The notes under the pieces were generated by a model that was not told where the DNA came from, ran no database searches, and worked only from the letters and a program-made list of their open reading frames with translations. 64,000 nucleotides of DNA from Bradyrhizobium sp. CCBAU 53340 (GTDB lineage: Bacteria; Pseudomonadota; Alphaproteobacteria; Rhizobiales; Xanthobacteraceae), in assembly GCF_015291645.1 (NCBI RefSeq), contig NZ_CP030055.1, forward strand, positions 6,944,001-7,008,000. Direction: 5' to 3'. Both the position numbers and the translations under genes were made by a program. Positions 8,207-16,550 of the stretch are shown here, in pieces. Each line of letters opens with the position of its first letter. Within the stretch, counting starts at the first letter, position 1.

Positions 8207-9441
8207 GCCGTAGCGCCCCGCCTCAAGCGTCCCCGGTTCAAGATCGACTTCGGATCGAAACTAGCGCGGACCCGTTCGCTGAGGGCGGCGATTCCAGGCG
8301 ATTGAGGATGGAACACGTCGACATCGCGCCTGACGTCTTCAGTCGCCCGGATCAGCGTGGCATGCCCGCCGGCGGCCTCCGCACTCTGACGAACCGCCGG
8401 AGCATGCGCATCGTCCTTCGGCGGCAGCGCCGCCCAGATCAGGCCGCCGCCCCAATCGTAGACGACCTCGCCGCCGGTCTGGCGGGCCAATTGCGTGCCG
8501 AGCGCCGAGCCCGAGGCTGGCGGGCAGACGATCCGCCATACCGGCCAGGCGCCAAGCGCGCCGCTCGCCGCAAACGGCAGCACGTCGCGGATGGTGGCCC
8601 ATAGCGTGGCGGAGACCGCATCCTCGATCAGGTCTGCGGCTCCGAACGGCGCCAGCAATTCGCGTAAGGAGCCGGCGCGGTGGCTGGCCGAGGCGGTGAT
8701 GCCCTCGAGCCGCAGCACCGTCAGCGGCTCGCCCTGGCCGGCAATGTCGCCAAGCCCATCGGTCCCGGCCCGGACAGCCGATTTCGGCAGATGGGCGGCG
8801 GCGGACACGTCGAAGGGCGAGCCGAGGGCCGCGGTCATCGCCTTGTTGGCGGCGGCATCGTCGAGGCCGCGCAGCAGCACCGTCCGCTCCGCTTCCGGCT
8901 TTGGCATCACCTTGAGCGTCACCTCGGTCATCACCGAAAGCGTGCCCCAGGACCCCGAAAGCAGCTTGCAGAGGTCGTAGCCGGTGACGTTCTTCACCAC
9001 CTTGCCGCCAGTCTTGAAGCTGTCGCCAAAGCCGGAGACGGCATGCGCCCCCAGGAGATGGTCGCGCGCCCCGCCTGCCCTGATCCGGCGCGGGCCGGCC
9101 AGGCCCGCCGCGATCATGCCGCCGATCGTGCCTGATACGGGCGTGCCGAGCAGCCGTGCGGTGCTCATTGGCTCGAAAGCGAACTGCTGGTTCTTGGCAT
9201 CGATCAGCGACAGCACGTCGGCGAGCGGCGCGCCGGCCTGCAGCGTGACGATCAATTCATTGGGCTCGTAGGAGGTGACGGCATTGAGCGCGGAGACGTC
9301 GAGCACGGCGTTGGTCGCCATGGCGTGCCCGATGCTGCGCTTGCTGCCATGGCCGACGATCTCGAGCGGCTGCTCATTGGCAATCGCCGCACGCACCACC
9401 TCTTCGACGTCTTTGGCGTCTCTGACCCTGAGCGTATCCAC
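8203..9441 (-). CDS. glcE: Glycolate oxidase FAD-binding subunit GlcE
   Basis: This 412-residue protein has an N-terminal FAD_binding_4 domain. Visible features are VVRAAIANEQPLEIVGHGSK, a TPVSGTIGGMIAAGLAGPRR flavin-contact region around residues 100-120, and GKVVKNVTGYDLCKL, typical of GlcE. It forms the glycolate dehydrogenase with GlcD and GlcF, oxidising glycolate to glyoxylate at the membrane. The start is GTG at 9441, with no strong ribosome-binding site visible. The 234-base gap upstream holds a 26-bp perfect palindrome, and the next gene upstream (an ABM-domain protein) is divergent. The glcEF pair therefore needs its own promoter, separate from glcD. Confidence 0.92.
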   Translation of the reverse strand: MDTLRVRDAKDVEEVVRAAIANEQPLEIVGHGSKRSIGHAMATNAVLDVSALNAVTSYEPNELIVTLQAGAPLADVLSLIDAKNQQFAFEPMSTARLLGTPVSGTIGGMIAAGLAGPRRIRAGGARDHLLGAHAVSGFGDSFKTGGKVVKNVTGYDLCKLLSGSWGTLSVMTEVTLKVMPKPEAERTVLLRGLDDAAANKAMTAALGSPFDVSAAAHLPKSAVRAGTDGLGDIAGQGEPLTVLRLEGITASASHRAGSLRELLAPFGAADLIEDAVSATLWATIRDVLPFAASGALGAWPVWRIVCPPASGSALGTQLARQTGGEVVYDWGGGLIWAALPPKDDAHAPAVRQSAEAAGGHATLIRATEDVRRDVDVFHPQSPGIAALSERVRASFDPKSILNRGRLRRGATA

Positions 9442-9537
9442 GGGAGAAGGCGGTAGCGAAATTCGCAGCCAAAATCAAATCTGACGTGAGCTCGCGACCA
9501 CGGCCGGTGCGTCGAAGATCCGGCGCGAAGCTACATC

Positions 9538-9563
9538 AACGCTTCGATTGCAATCGAAGCGTT
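9538..9563. promoter_or_regulatory. 26-bp perfect palindrome, candidate operator
   Basis: AACGCTTCGATTG (9538-9550) is followed directly by its exact reverse complement (9551-9563), with no spacer. It lies between the divergent glcE (start 9441) and ABM-domain gene (start 9676), where an operator could control both. The bound regulator is unknown. Confidence 0.6.
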
Positions 9564-9675
9564 CACGACATCGACACTTCGATCATCGGCGAACCAAAGC
9601 CGGCGGGCCGTCGCTACAAATCTGCGTCGATCGCGATCAAGACCACCGCATGGGGACAAACAAGGAGGAAGGACC

Positions 9676-10011
9676 ATGAACCATTATGCAGTACAGAAAT
9701 CGATCAGCGACGCCGTCGACGGCGGCGGCCTGCTGGTGGTCGCGCAATGGGAAGCGAAGCCGGGCGAGGCCGACAAGATCGCCGACATCCTCGACCGCTT
9801 CCTGCCGGAGGCGCAGCGCGAGGAGGGTGTCAAGCTGTTCCTGATCTCGCGGGCGAAGGACAATCCGGCCCAGTTCCTGTTCTACGAACTGTTCCGCGAC
9901 GAAGCCGCTTTCAAGGCGCATCAGGAAAGCACGCACTTCAAGGCCTACATCGCCGGCCAGGCGCTGCCGTTGCTGGCAAAGCGCGAGCGCGCGCAATACG
10001 GGCTGCTTTAA
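9676..10011 (+). CDS. ABM-domain (antibiotic biosynthesis monooxygenase-like) protein
   Basis: This 111-residue protein fits one dimeric alpha+beta barrel of the ABM superfamily. It has LLVVAQWEAKPGEADKIADI at the first strand and helix, KLFLISRAKDN, the family-typical FLFYELFRDEAAFKAHQEST, and HFKAYIAGQALPLL. Members are quinol or small-aromatic oxygenases, heme-degrading enzymes or LsrG-type isomerases, and the sequence alone does not choose between them. An excellent ribosome-binding site (AAGGAGGAAGG) lies just before the ATG. The gene interrupts the minus-strand glc genes and is divergent from glcE across the 26-bp palindrome. Confidence 0.85.
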   Translation: MNHYAVQKSISDAVDGGGLLVVAQWEAKPGEADKIADILDRFLPEAQREEGVKLFLISRAKDNPAQFLFYELFRDEAAFKAHQESTHFKAYIAGQALPLLAKRERAQYGLL

Positions 10012-10064
10012 CGTAGCATCCAGAAAGCGGACGGCGCGGCCTCACCGTGCCGTTCTGCTCTGCA

Positions 10065-11231
10065 TCATTCCGGATGAGGCCCCGCCTGCCAATCGCCGCC
10101 TCTTACGCGCTGTCGAACCGAAACGTGACCGTCGACCTTCCGAGTGTGGATTTCGGCGAGGACTTCGCCCGACACGGCGTCCACATAGACAGCCCAAGAG
10201 GAGAGCGATCCGACTTTGTCCTGGTTGCCAACGATCTGGATCTCCCAGAGATGCGGATGGTCGTTGAACGACCTCAGAGCCATGGCTCCCGAGCGCCCTC
10301 CGTCAAATCCGCTGGGAATGGGCAGGTCTGCCATGATCGCCGCAATATCCGGACTGTCGAGCCACTTTTCCGGCAGCTGGATCGCTTTCATGAGATGGTC
10401 CGTCACATAAGACGGTGCTGAATCTGCGCTGAACAACAACCGGCCGTCATCCATGAGGACAGCCTGCACGGTGTCACCGCTGTCACCGTAGCGCCATTGT
10501 GCCCGCCAGACGCCGCGACCGTCGGGGATCGCGAATCCGTAAGTGTGCACGCTCGTCAGGCTCCAGGGCGGCTTGAATTGCGCCATGAACGGGGTGATGA
10601 GGTTCAGGGCCTCGCGCGCGCTCGGAGCGGGGTCTGGGAATGAGATCTTCCGATTTGGGGGAAGCTGAAATCGCACCGCCGTGCTGGCCGGCTTGGTGCC
10701 GAGCTTGCGCCCGTGCCGATCGAGAAGGTCCTGCGTATCGTTCTGCGCCAGGTCGGGGGACAGCCATTGGTAGGCGGGAAGGCCGAGCAACTCGCCGAAC
10801 CGATAGGCCGGCTGCGCGCGCATCGCTTCGCCCTTGTCGAAGGGACGAAGCAACGGCTCGAGCGCCTCCGTTGCGACAAAGGGAGCGAGTGCGGGAGGGT
10901 CGAATTGGTCGCGTTCGACCACCGGCTGCGGGTCCCACCAGCACGCAAACTGCACCAGCGGCTCTTCCTTGCGAGCGAGCGCGAAGCTCCAGCCATGATC
11001 CTCAGCGTAGCAATAATACAGGACCGCAAGGCCGGTCAGCTTGGCAAGATAATCCGCGAAGCGCGCTTCGCCCGCACTTCGATACGTCGCTAAGCCAGCG
11101 TACGGCACGAAGGTCAGCCATCCGTTCGCCGGCCCAAAGACGACGCCGCTAGCCTTGGCCAGGCGCAGCAGTTTCGGCACATCAATGCCTTCGCCGACGC
11201 GAATATGATAGCTGACGCTGAATTCGCTCAT
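10065..11231 (-). CDS. Unrecognised 388-residue protein downstream of glcD
   Basis: I recognise no family with confidence. The protein is 388 residues, without a signal peptide or membrane segments. Notable stretches are YYCYAEDHGWSFALARKEEP in the first third, PPWSLTSVHTYGFAIPDG in the middle, and a C-terminal WAVYVDAVSGEVLAEIHTR. The last segment resembles the strand pair of PepSY-type domains, a weak comparison. It starts six bases after the glcD stop, so it is almost certainly cotranscribed with glcD. A role connected with hydroxy-acid oxidation is therefore possible, but only by context. Confidence 0.75.
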   Translation of the reverse strand: MSEFSVSYHIRVGEGIDVPKLLRLAKASGVVFGPANGWLTFVPYAGLATYRSAGEARFADYLAKLTGLAVLYYCYAEDHGWSFALARKEEPLVQFACWWDPQPVVERDQFDPPALAPFVATEALEPLLRPFDKGEAMRAQPAYRFGELLGLPAYQWLSPDLAQNDTQDLLDRHGRKLGTKPASTAVRFQLPPNRKISFPDPAPSAREALNLITPFMAQFKPPWSLTSVHTYGFAIPDGRGVWRAQWRYGDSGDTVQAVLMDDGRLLFSADSAPSYVTDHLMKAIQLPEKWLDSPDIAAIMADLPIPSGFDGGRSGAMALRSFNDHPHLWEIQIVGNQDKVGSLSSWAVYVDAVSGEVLAEIHTRKVDGHVSVRQRVRGGDWQAGPHPE

Positions 11232-11237
11232 CGCACG

Positions 11238-12731
11238 CTAGAACCGCGGAATATCCGGAAACGCCAGCTTGCCGGCATGGACATGCATGCGGCCGAGTTC
11301 GGCACAGCGGTGCAGGGTCGGAAACACCTTTCCGGGGTTGAGCAGGCCCTGCGCGTCGAACGCGCATTTCAGCCGTTGCTGCTGGTTGAGATCGATCTCG
11401 GTGAACATGTCGGGCATCAGGTCGCGCTTCTCAATACCGACGCCGTGCTCGCCCGTCAGCACGCCGCCGAACTCGACGCAGGCGCGCAGGATGTCGGCGC
11501 CGAAGGCTTCGGCGCGCTCGATCTCGCCCGGCTTGTTGGCGTCGTAGAGGATCAGCGGATGCAGATTGCCGTCGCCGGCGTGGAACACGTTGGCGCAGCC
11601 GAGCTGATATTTTTCCGAGAGCTCGCGGATGCGCGCCAGCGCCTTCGGCAGCGCGCCGCGCGGAATCGTGCCGTCCATGCAGAGATAGTCGGGCGAGATG
11701 CGGCCGACGGCCGGAAAGGCGGCCTTGCGGCCGGCCCAGAACAGGTTGCGCTCGGCCTCCGAATTCGAGGTCTGCAGCGTCACCGAGCCACAGCCTCTTG
11801 CGATGCTCTCGACCCGGGTGATCAGCTCGTCCACCTCGATCTTGGGGCCGTCGAGCTCAATGATCAGTAACGCCTCGACATCGAGCGGATAGCCGGCATG
11901 GACGAAGGCTTCGGCGGCGTGGATCGCCGGCTTGTCCATCATCTCCATGCCGCCGGGAATGATGCCCGCGCCGATGATGCGCGCGACGCATTCGCCGGCT
12001 GCCTCGACCTGTGCAAAGCCGACCATCAGCGCGCGCGCCGTCTCCGGCTTCTGCAGGATGCGCACCGTGATCTCGGTGATGACGCCAAGCAGGCCCTCCG
12101 AGCCGGTGATGACGCCCATCAAATCGTAACCGGGATTCTCTGCGGATTTGCCGCCGATGCGCAGGATCTCGCCGCTCATCAGCACGATCTCGCAACCGAG
12201 CACATTGTTGGTGGTCATGCCGTATTTCAGGCAGTGCACGCCGCCGGAATTTTCCGCGACATTGCCGCCGATCGAGCAGGCGATCTGCGAGGACGGATCG
12301 GGCGCGTAATAGAAGCCGGCATGGGCGACCGCCTGGCTGATGGCGAGGTTGGTGACGCCGGGCTCGGTGACGACGACCCGATTGTCGAAATCGATCTCGC
12401 GGATGCGCTTGAACTTGCCGAGCCCGAGCAGCACGCCGTCCTCGAGCGGCAGCGCGCCGCCGGACAGCGACGTGCCGGACCCGCGCGGCACCACCTTGAT
12501 ACCCTGCGCGGCACAATATTTCAGGACCAGCGAGACCTGCTCGGTCGTGTCGGGCAGCACCACGACCATCGGCGGCTGCCGATAGGCGGTCAGGCCGTCT
12601 GATTCATAGGCCCGCATCTCGGCAGGCGTATCGATCACGCCCTCGCCCGGCACGATTGCGCGCAATGCAGCAACGATCTCCGCACGGCGCGCGAGCACCG
12701 CCTGATCGCTCGCAGGCATCATGATGGCCAT
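11238..12731 (-). CDS. glcD: Glycolate oxidase catalytic subunit GlcD
   Basis: This 497-residue FAD-linked oxidase has an N-terminal FAD_binding_4 domain with VVPRGSGTSLSGGALP around residues 78-93. It also has the CSIGGNVAENSGGVHCLKYG segment and a C-terminal FAD-oxidase domain with NVFHAGDGNLHPLI and LTGEHGVGIEKRD. These are diagnostic of GlcD and of the related D-lactate dehydrogenases. It should oxidise glycolate (possibly also D-lactate) to the 2-oxo acid, together with GlcE and GlcF. The ATG at 12731 has GAAGG about 9 bases upstream. It diverges from the cytochrome c gene across a 229-base gap. Confidence 0.92.
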   Translation of the reverse strand: MAIMMPASDQAVLARRAEIVAALRAIVPGEGVIDTPAEMRAYESDGLTAYRQPPMVVVLPDTTEQVSLVLKYCAAQGIKVVPRGSGTSLSGGALPLEDGVLLGLGKFKRIREIDFDNRVVVTEPGVTNLAISQAVAHAGFYYAPDPSSQIACSIGGNVAENSGGVHCLKYGMTTNNVLGCEIVLMSGEILRIGGKSAENPGYDLMGVITGSEGLLGVITEITVRILQKPETARALMVGFAQVEAAGECVARIIGAGIIPGGMEMMDKPAIHAAEAFVHAGYPLDVEALLIIELDGPKIEVDELITRVESIARGCGSVTLQTSNSEAERNLFWAGRKAAFPAVGRISPDYLCMDGTIPRGALPKALARIRELSEKYQLGCANVFHAGDGNLHPLILYDANKPGEIERAEAFGADILRACVEFGGVLTGEHGVGIEKRDLMPDMFTEIDLNQQQRLKCAFDAQGLLNPGKVFPTLHRCAELGRMHVHAGKLAFPDIPRF

Positions 12732-12960
12732 ATTAAGAAACCTTCGTCCGGCATTGAAAATTGTTCCGCCAAATCAATCATGCCTGCCCATATTTGAACA
12801 GGTCCTCCAAAGGTCGCATTGCTTTGTTGCAGCGCAAGTTCTCTCTGGGGCAAGTCTGTTATCGCAAAACCTGCCAAGGTTTCCCGGCTTGTCCACTTGC
12901 ACCGGACCTGCCAAAACCGACGACACTCAATCTGACCCGGGAAGAGACGAAGAGCACCCC

Positions 12961-13356
12961 ATGAAAAAATTGACTTTCGGCGCGCTGATTGCCCTCGCCA
13001 TGATGGCCGCAGCCTCCTCCGCAATGGCGCAGGACGCCGCCGCGGGCAAGACGTCGTTCAACAAGTGCCTGGCCTGCCACGCGATCGGCGAAGGCGCCAA
13101 GAATAAGGTTGGCCCCGAGCTCAACGGTCTGGACGGCCGCAAGTCCGGGACCGCGCCGGACTACAATTATTCCGATGCGAACAAGAATTCCGGCATCACC
13201 TGGAACGAGGCGCAGTTCAAGGAATACATCAAGGACCCGAAGGCCAAGATCCCCGGCACCAAGATGGCGTTCGCCGGCATCAAGAACGAGACCGAGGTCA
13301 ACAACCTCTGGACCTATGTCTCCCAGTTCGACAAGGACGGGAAGGTCAAGCAGTAA
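12961..13356 (+). CDS. Periplasmic class I cytochrome c (c2/c550-like)
   Basis: This 131-residue protein has a signal peptide (MKKLTFGALIALAMMAAASSAMA). It has one covalent heme site, CLACH at residues 36-40, and a probable axial Met in GTKMAF (about residue 102). Around these are VGPELNGLDGRKSGTAPDYNYS and the NLWTYVSQF C-terminal helix, typical of alphaproteobacterial cytochrome c2/c550. It is a soluble electron carrier between the bc1 complex and terminal oxidases or reductases. The start ATG at 12961 follows GGGAAGAGACGAAG. The gene is monocistronic, ends at a stem-loop within a dispersed repeat, and diverges from glcD. Confidence 0.9.
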   Translation: MKKLTFGALIALAMMAAASSAMAQDAAAGKTSFNKCLACHAIGEGAKNKVGPELNGLDGRKSGTAPDYNYSDANKNSGITWNEAQFKEYIKDPKAKIPGTKMAFAGIKNETEVNNLWTYVSQFDKDGKVKQ

Positions 13357-13375
13357 ACGGGTGAACGGCGCCGCT

Positions 13376-13480
13376 AAAGCTTCGGTTCCGATTGAATCAG
13401 AACCGAAGCCTTGGCTTTTTGCTTTGACGCGCTTTCTTCACGCGAACCGGTATCCACCTCGCTCGAAAACGCTTCAGTCG
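13376..13480. repeat. Dispersed intergenic repeat with stem-loop after cytochrome c
   Basis: GCTTCGGTTC (13379-13388) pairs with GAACCGAAGC (13400-13409). A TTGGCTTTTTG tail follows, which can end the cytochrome c transcript. After it comes a GCGAACCGGTATCCACCTCG module and CGAAAACGCTT. From memory this is a common intergenic element of Bradyrhizobium and relatives, related to the one at 4.8 kb. Confidence 0.65.
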
Positions 13481-13488
13481 GCGGCCGC

Positions 13489-14430
13489 CTACGCCGGGGC
13501 GATGTGACCGATCATCGCCTCGATCTCCGTCTTCACGAGATCCGGCACGGCGTTCTGCACCATGTGGCCGAGATCGGGCAGCACGATCAGCTTTGCATTC
13601 GGCACCGTCGTGGCGAACGGGCGCGCGTGGATGTCGGTCTTCACCGTCTTGTCCGGCGCGCCGGCAATGATCGTGACGGGCACCCTGATCTCGCCGTAGC
13701 GCGCGGCCTGCGCGGCCACCGACGCCTTCAGTGTCACCAGATCAAAGGCATTGGCGATGAATTCGCGCGGACGCAGCAGCAGCGGCGTCGCGGACTCCTT
13801 CACGAACCCATCAGGCATGGTCTGCGGCAGGAAGACGTTGCGGGCCCCGGACTCCGTGACGAAATAGCCCAGCGGCAACGTGATCGTGTAGGCGAGCAGC
13901 GGACCGATCACCGGCATTGCGATGACCTCGTTGTAGCGGCCGACGCCGCCCCGCCAGGGATGAGTCACCGGCGCCAGCATCACGAGGCCGGCGACGCGGC
14001 TCGCATGATCGAGCGCCAGGCGTGCGCCGAGCGCGCCGCTCCAGGAATGCACGACGAAGACCGCACGAGCGACCCCGAGCTGGTCGAGCGCCGCGTCGAT
14101 CATCCGCGCCTGGATGTCCGGCGTCGAATCCTGTCGCCGCGCGCGTGTGCTCCAGCCATGGCCCGGACGGTCGATCAGGATGACGCGATGTTGGCTGGCC
14201 AGGAGGTCGCCCAGCGGCCGGCGCATCGCTTCAAGGTTGGAGCTCGCACCGTGCAGCATCACGATCGGCAGGCCAGCGTCGCGCGGGCCGATGTCGACGA
14301 CGTGGAGCGTTGCGCCCTCGACCTCGACCATCCGGCCCTGCGGTGGGTAGGCGCGTTGCACGGCGACAATTCCGGCCTGCGTGACCAGCGCCAGCAACAC
14401 CAGCGCCGTCACGGCTGACATCACGATCAT
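13489..14430 (-). CDS. Membrane-anchored alpha/beta hydrolase
   Basis: This protein of about 313 residues has one N-terminal hydrophobic segment (AVTALVLLALVTQAGIVAV), probably an uncleaved anchor, followed by an alpha/beta hydrolase fold. Visible are the oxyanion-hole motif VMLHGASSNLEAM, the DRPGHGWS loop, the nucleophile elbow VHSWSGA, a probable acid in IAGAPDKTV and the catalytic His in LPDLGHMVQ. The substrate cannot be read from sequence. The start is uncertain: ATG at 14430 lacks a clear ribosome-binding site, a GTG at 14457 in frame is an alternative, and the frame is open to 14598. Confidence 0.8.
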   Translation of the reverse strand: MIVMSAVTALVLLALVTQAGIVAVQRAYPPQGRMVEVEGATLHVVDIGPRDAGLPIVMLHGASSNLEAMRRPLGDLLASQHRVILIDRPGHGWSTRARRQDSTPDIQARMIDAALDQLGVARAVFVVHSWSGALGARLALDHASRVAGLVMLAPVTHPWRGGVGRYNEVIAMPVIGPLLAYTITLPLGYFVTESGARNVFLPQTMPDGFVKESATPLLLRPREFIANAFDLVTLKASVAAQAARYGEIRVPVTIIAGAPDKTVKTDIHARPFATTVPNAKLIVLPDLGHMVQNAVPDLVKTEIEAMIGHIAPA

Positions 14431-14760
14431 GAAGAGAGTCCGGGTGATCCAGGGCACATCGCAGTTACGGGTGGCGCGGGCGGCAGTTTCGCGCAAGCGC
14501 GCTCGGCGCTTCCACAGGAAATGCCACCCCTGTGGATATGTGCACAATTGGGAAATCCAAAAACTCAACAAAATCAATGATCGAGCGCGATGGTACACAA
14601 GCCTCGGACCAGCTTCATGCAGCCGTCATCGCAGCTTCCATATAATCGCCACGGTCGGTTCCGCCATCTAGACGCGGATGGGCGCCGATCCCTCCTCGCA
14701 GCCTCAGGGGATGCGGGAAAGACCGGCAGGATGTCCTGGTTTGAACCGGAGGATTTTTCG
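14431..14760. other. Divergent gap between hydrolase and small gene
   Basis: About 330 bases separate two divergent genes. A TATAAT hexamer at 14641-14646 is the only promoter-like element I see, without an obvious matching -35. Nothing in the gap looks coding except possible 5' extensions of the flanking frames. Confidence 0.4.
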
Positions 14761-14943
14761 ATGAGCTTCAGATCGAATGACACCGCAATCGACGAGATCG
14801 TCGCAAGCTGCAACGGCGACTTGCGCGGAGCCGTGCGGGCGCTGCTCCTGATCAACGAGCACCTCGAGAGCGAGCTCGCAAAGGCCTATGCGGCCGCCGC
14901 CGACCGCGGTCTCGCCGAACGCGGCACCAGCGTCCTGCACTAG
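14761..14943 (+). CDS. Small hypothetical protein, 60 residues
   Basis: This is a 60-residue helical, soluble protein with the core IDEIVASCNGDLRGAVRALL followed by INEHLESELAKAYAAA. I know no function for it. The ATG at 14761 has GGAGG 9 bases upstream, which makes it a better start than the in-frame ATG at 14590. Its stop overlaps the last four bases of the convergent gene on the other strand. Confidence 0.7.
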   Translation: MSFRSNDTAIDEIVASCNGDLRGAVRALLLINEHLESELAKAYAAAADRGLAERGTSVLH

Positions 14944-15200
14944 CCCGCCTCGTCCTCGGCCTTTTCCTCGTCGGGCGTGAGCGCTGGACAGGCGCGGATG
15001 GTCGAGCGGGCAAGCTTGGCGTCGTCCTTGGATTTGTAGGGACCGTCGCCGAACCAGATGTCGCCATAGATGACCGGATTGCTGGTCACGATGTCGCATT
15101 TGCCGGTGGCGCGATTGCCGACCACCCAGAACAGTCCGTCGGCGAGGCTCAGCGTTCCCGACGCCAACAGCAAGCTACCAGCAAAGATCAGACGCTTCAT
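14940..15200 (-). CDS. Small exported hypothetical protein
   Basis: This 86-residue protein has a signal peptide (MKRLIFAGSLLLASGTLSLA). Its mature part contains a Cys pair (GKCDIV and RACPAL) that could form a disulfide and an aromatic stretch DIWFGDGPYKSKDDA. It resembles short secreted proteins common in Bradyrhizobium, with no assigned role. ATG at 15200 is preferred over 15218 because AGGAG lies about 9 bases before it. Confidence 0.7.
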   Translation of the reverse strand: MKRLIFAGSLLLASGTLSLADGLFWVVGNRATGKCDIVTSNPVIYGDIWFGDGPYKSKDDAKLARSTIRACPALTPDEEKAEDEAG

Positions 15201-15325
15201 GGCTTTCGCTCCTGCCATGCAGGTAGGCCTGCCGCGGCCGCGACAATAGTGCTGGCGCCATGGTGGTTCCGATCGTGGTTAATCGGCAGGCGCTGCAATC
15301 GCTCGGGAAATGATCAACTTGTCCG

Positions 15326-15964
15326 CTAGATGTCGCGGCCTTCGATCTTCTCGGTCAGAGACTTCACCCGGTCGGGGATATTCTCCAGGTGCGGATTGAC
15401 GGCAAGCGCCTTGCGGTAGGCCTCGAGCGCGCGCTTCTCGTCACCGACATCCTGCATGATCATGCCGAGGCCTGCGAGCGCGCCGAAATGACGGGGCTCG
15501 CGGACCAGCACCTCGCGGATGTCGGCGAGCGAGCGGCCATAGTCGTTCTGTATGTAATAGAGCGCGGCGCGCCGATTCCAGGCCTCGAGATAGTCGGGCC
15601 GGAGCTTGATGACGGAATCCAGAATCTTGATCGCGACGTCGATCTTCTGCGCATCGACCGCGGCCTTGGCCCGCGCCATCAGAAGCGCTGCGGTGTCGCT
15701 CGGGGTCTGCAGCCAGATCGCCCAGATCCGCGCCTCGACATGCTTGGCGCTGGCATCGTCGGGGGCGGCCTTCAGCGCGCCAAACAGGAAATCGAGATTC
15801 TTGGCGCGGTCGGCCTTGGGCAGCTTGGCCGGCGCCTCGGGCAGCTTCTTCTGCTGCTTCGCCGGTGGAGCCGGACCATCCTGCGCCAGCGCCGGCGCGA
15901 GGCCTGCGGCTCCCAAAACCAGAGCCAGGCACAGCGTACGCGCGATAAGGAATCTCACGGTCAT
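15326..15964 (-). CDS. Exported tetratricopeptide-repeat protein
   Basis: This 212-residue protein has a signal peptide (residues 1-27, ending ALA-Q) and a Pro/Lys-rich linker. At least three TPR-like helical hairpins follow (IDVAIKILDSVIKLRPDY, YGRSLADIREVLVREPRH, EKRALEAYRKALAVNPHL). It probably acts as a periplasmic scaffold for protein interactions, with the partner unknown. It stands alone between convergent and minus-strand neighbours. Confidence 0.82.
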   Translation of the reverse strand: MTVRFLIARTLCLALVLGAAGLAPALAQDGPAPPAKQQKKLPEAPAKLPKADRAKNLDFLFGALKAAPDDASAKHVEARIWAIWLQTPSDTAALLMARAKAAVDAQKIDVAIKILDSVIKLRPDYLEAWNRRAALYYIQNDYGRSLADIREVLVREPRHFGALAGLGMIMQDVGDEKRALEAYRKALAVNPHLENIPDRVKSLTEKIEGRDI

Positions 15965-16083
15965 CGTGAAAGTCTAAACGCGCAAAGCCGCCCTTGCAAA
16001 GCAAAGGCGGCGTCAAACTCGTGTGAGACCGTGGTCTTGCGGGAACGCGCGACGGCGCGGCCGGGGCAGATCAGCCGCTCGGC

Positions 16084-16209
16084 TCAGCCCTGGCGAGCCT
16101 TGAAGCGGCGCTGCACCTTGTTGATCACATAGACCCGGCCCTTGCGGCGGACCAGGCGGTTGGCGCGATGGCGACCGCGCAGCGACTTCAGCGAGTTACG
16201 GACCTTCAT
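16084..16209 (-). CDS. rpmJ: 50S ribosomal protein L36
   Basis: This 41-residue, very basic protein begins [18 protein letters not shown] and ends [12 protein letters not shown]. That is the cysteine-free (zinc-independent) form of L36 usual in Alphaproteobacteria. AGGA lies about 9 bases before the ATG. The same frame runs further upstream to 16491, but that extension has no L36 character. It is an isolated gene, as rpmJ often is in this class. Confidence 0.93.
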   Translation of the reverse strand: MKVRNSLKSLRGRHRANRLVRRKGRVYVINKVQRRFKARQG

Positions 16210-16550
16210 GGCAGAATCCTGAACGTTCGAAAGGCCGTGTTCGGCACTACCGTTTCGGCACGCGCGAATGTGGCAAAATGAGACCTTTCCCGCTGGCGGA
16301 CCGGCCGCCCGGGATGTGGCGGTTCTTAAGGCATGGCGGGAGGTCATGTCAATGTTAACTGGCCGGTTCCCAACGAGCAAATCGCGAAAACAACCCCATG
16401 CACAGTAGATGAGGCCGGATCGGTCCGATTCGGCACGTCCGAGGCTAAGCCCGGCAAAGACGTGTGCGCGCTGCGGTTTCCCCACCAGCAACGCCTTGCC
16501 AAATTCGTTATATCATATAATCAATTCGGCAACCCGTCGGGAGGACACCC
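16210..16550. other. Divergent gap between rpmJ and amidohydrolase
   Basis: This 341-base gap should carry the rpmJ promoter on the minus strand and the amidohydrolase promoter on the plus strand. Next to the amidohydrolase it has an unusually A/T-rich stretch with a short palindrome (16508-16520, listed separately). No small gene is convincing here. Confidence 0.5.
16508..16520. promoter_or_regulatory. Short AT-rich palindrome before amidohydrolase
   Basis: TTATAT, C, ATATAA is a perfect palindrome about 31 bases before the amidohydrolase start, embedded in otherwise GC-rich DNA. AT-rich palindromes of this kind are typical of GntR-family operators, or it may be part of a -10 element. Neither is proven. 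Confidence 0.35.
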
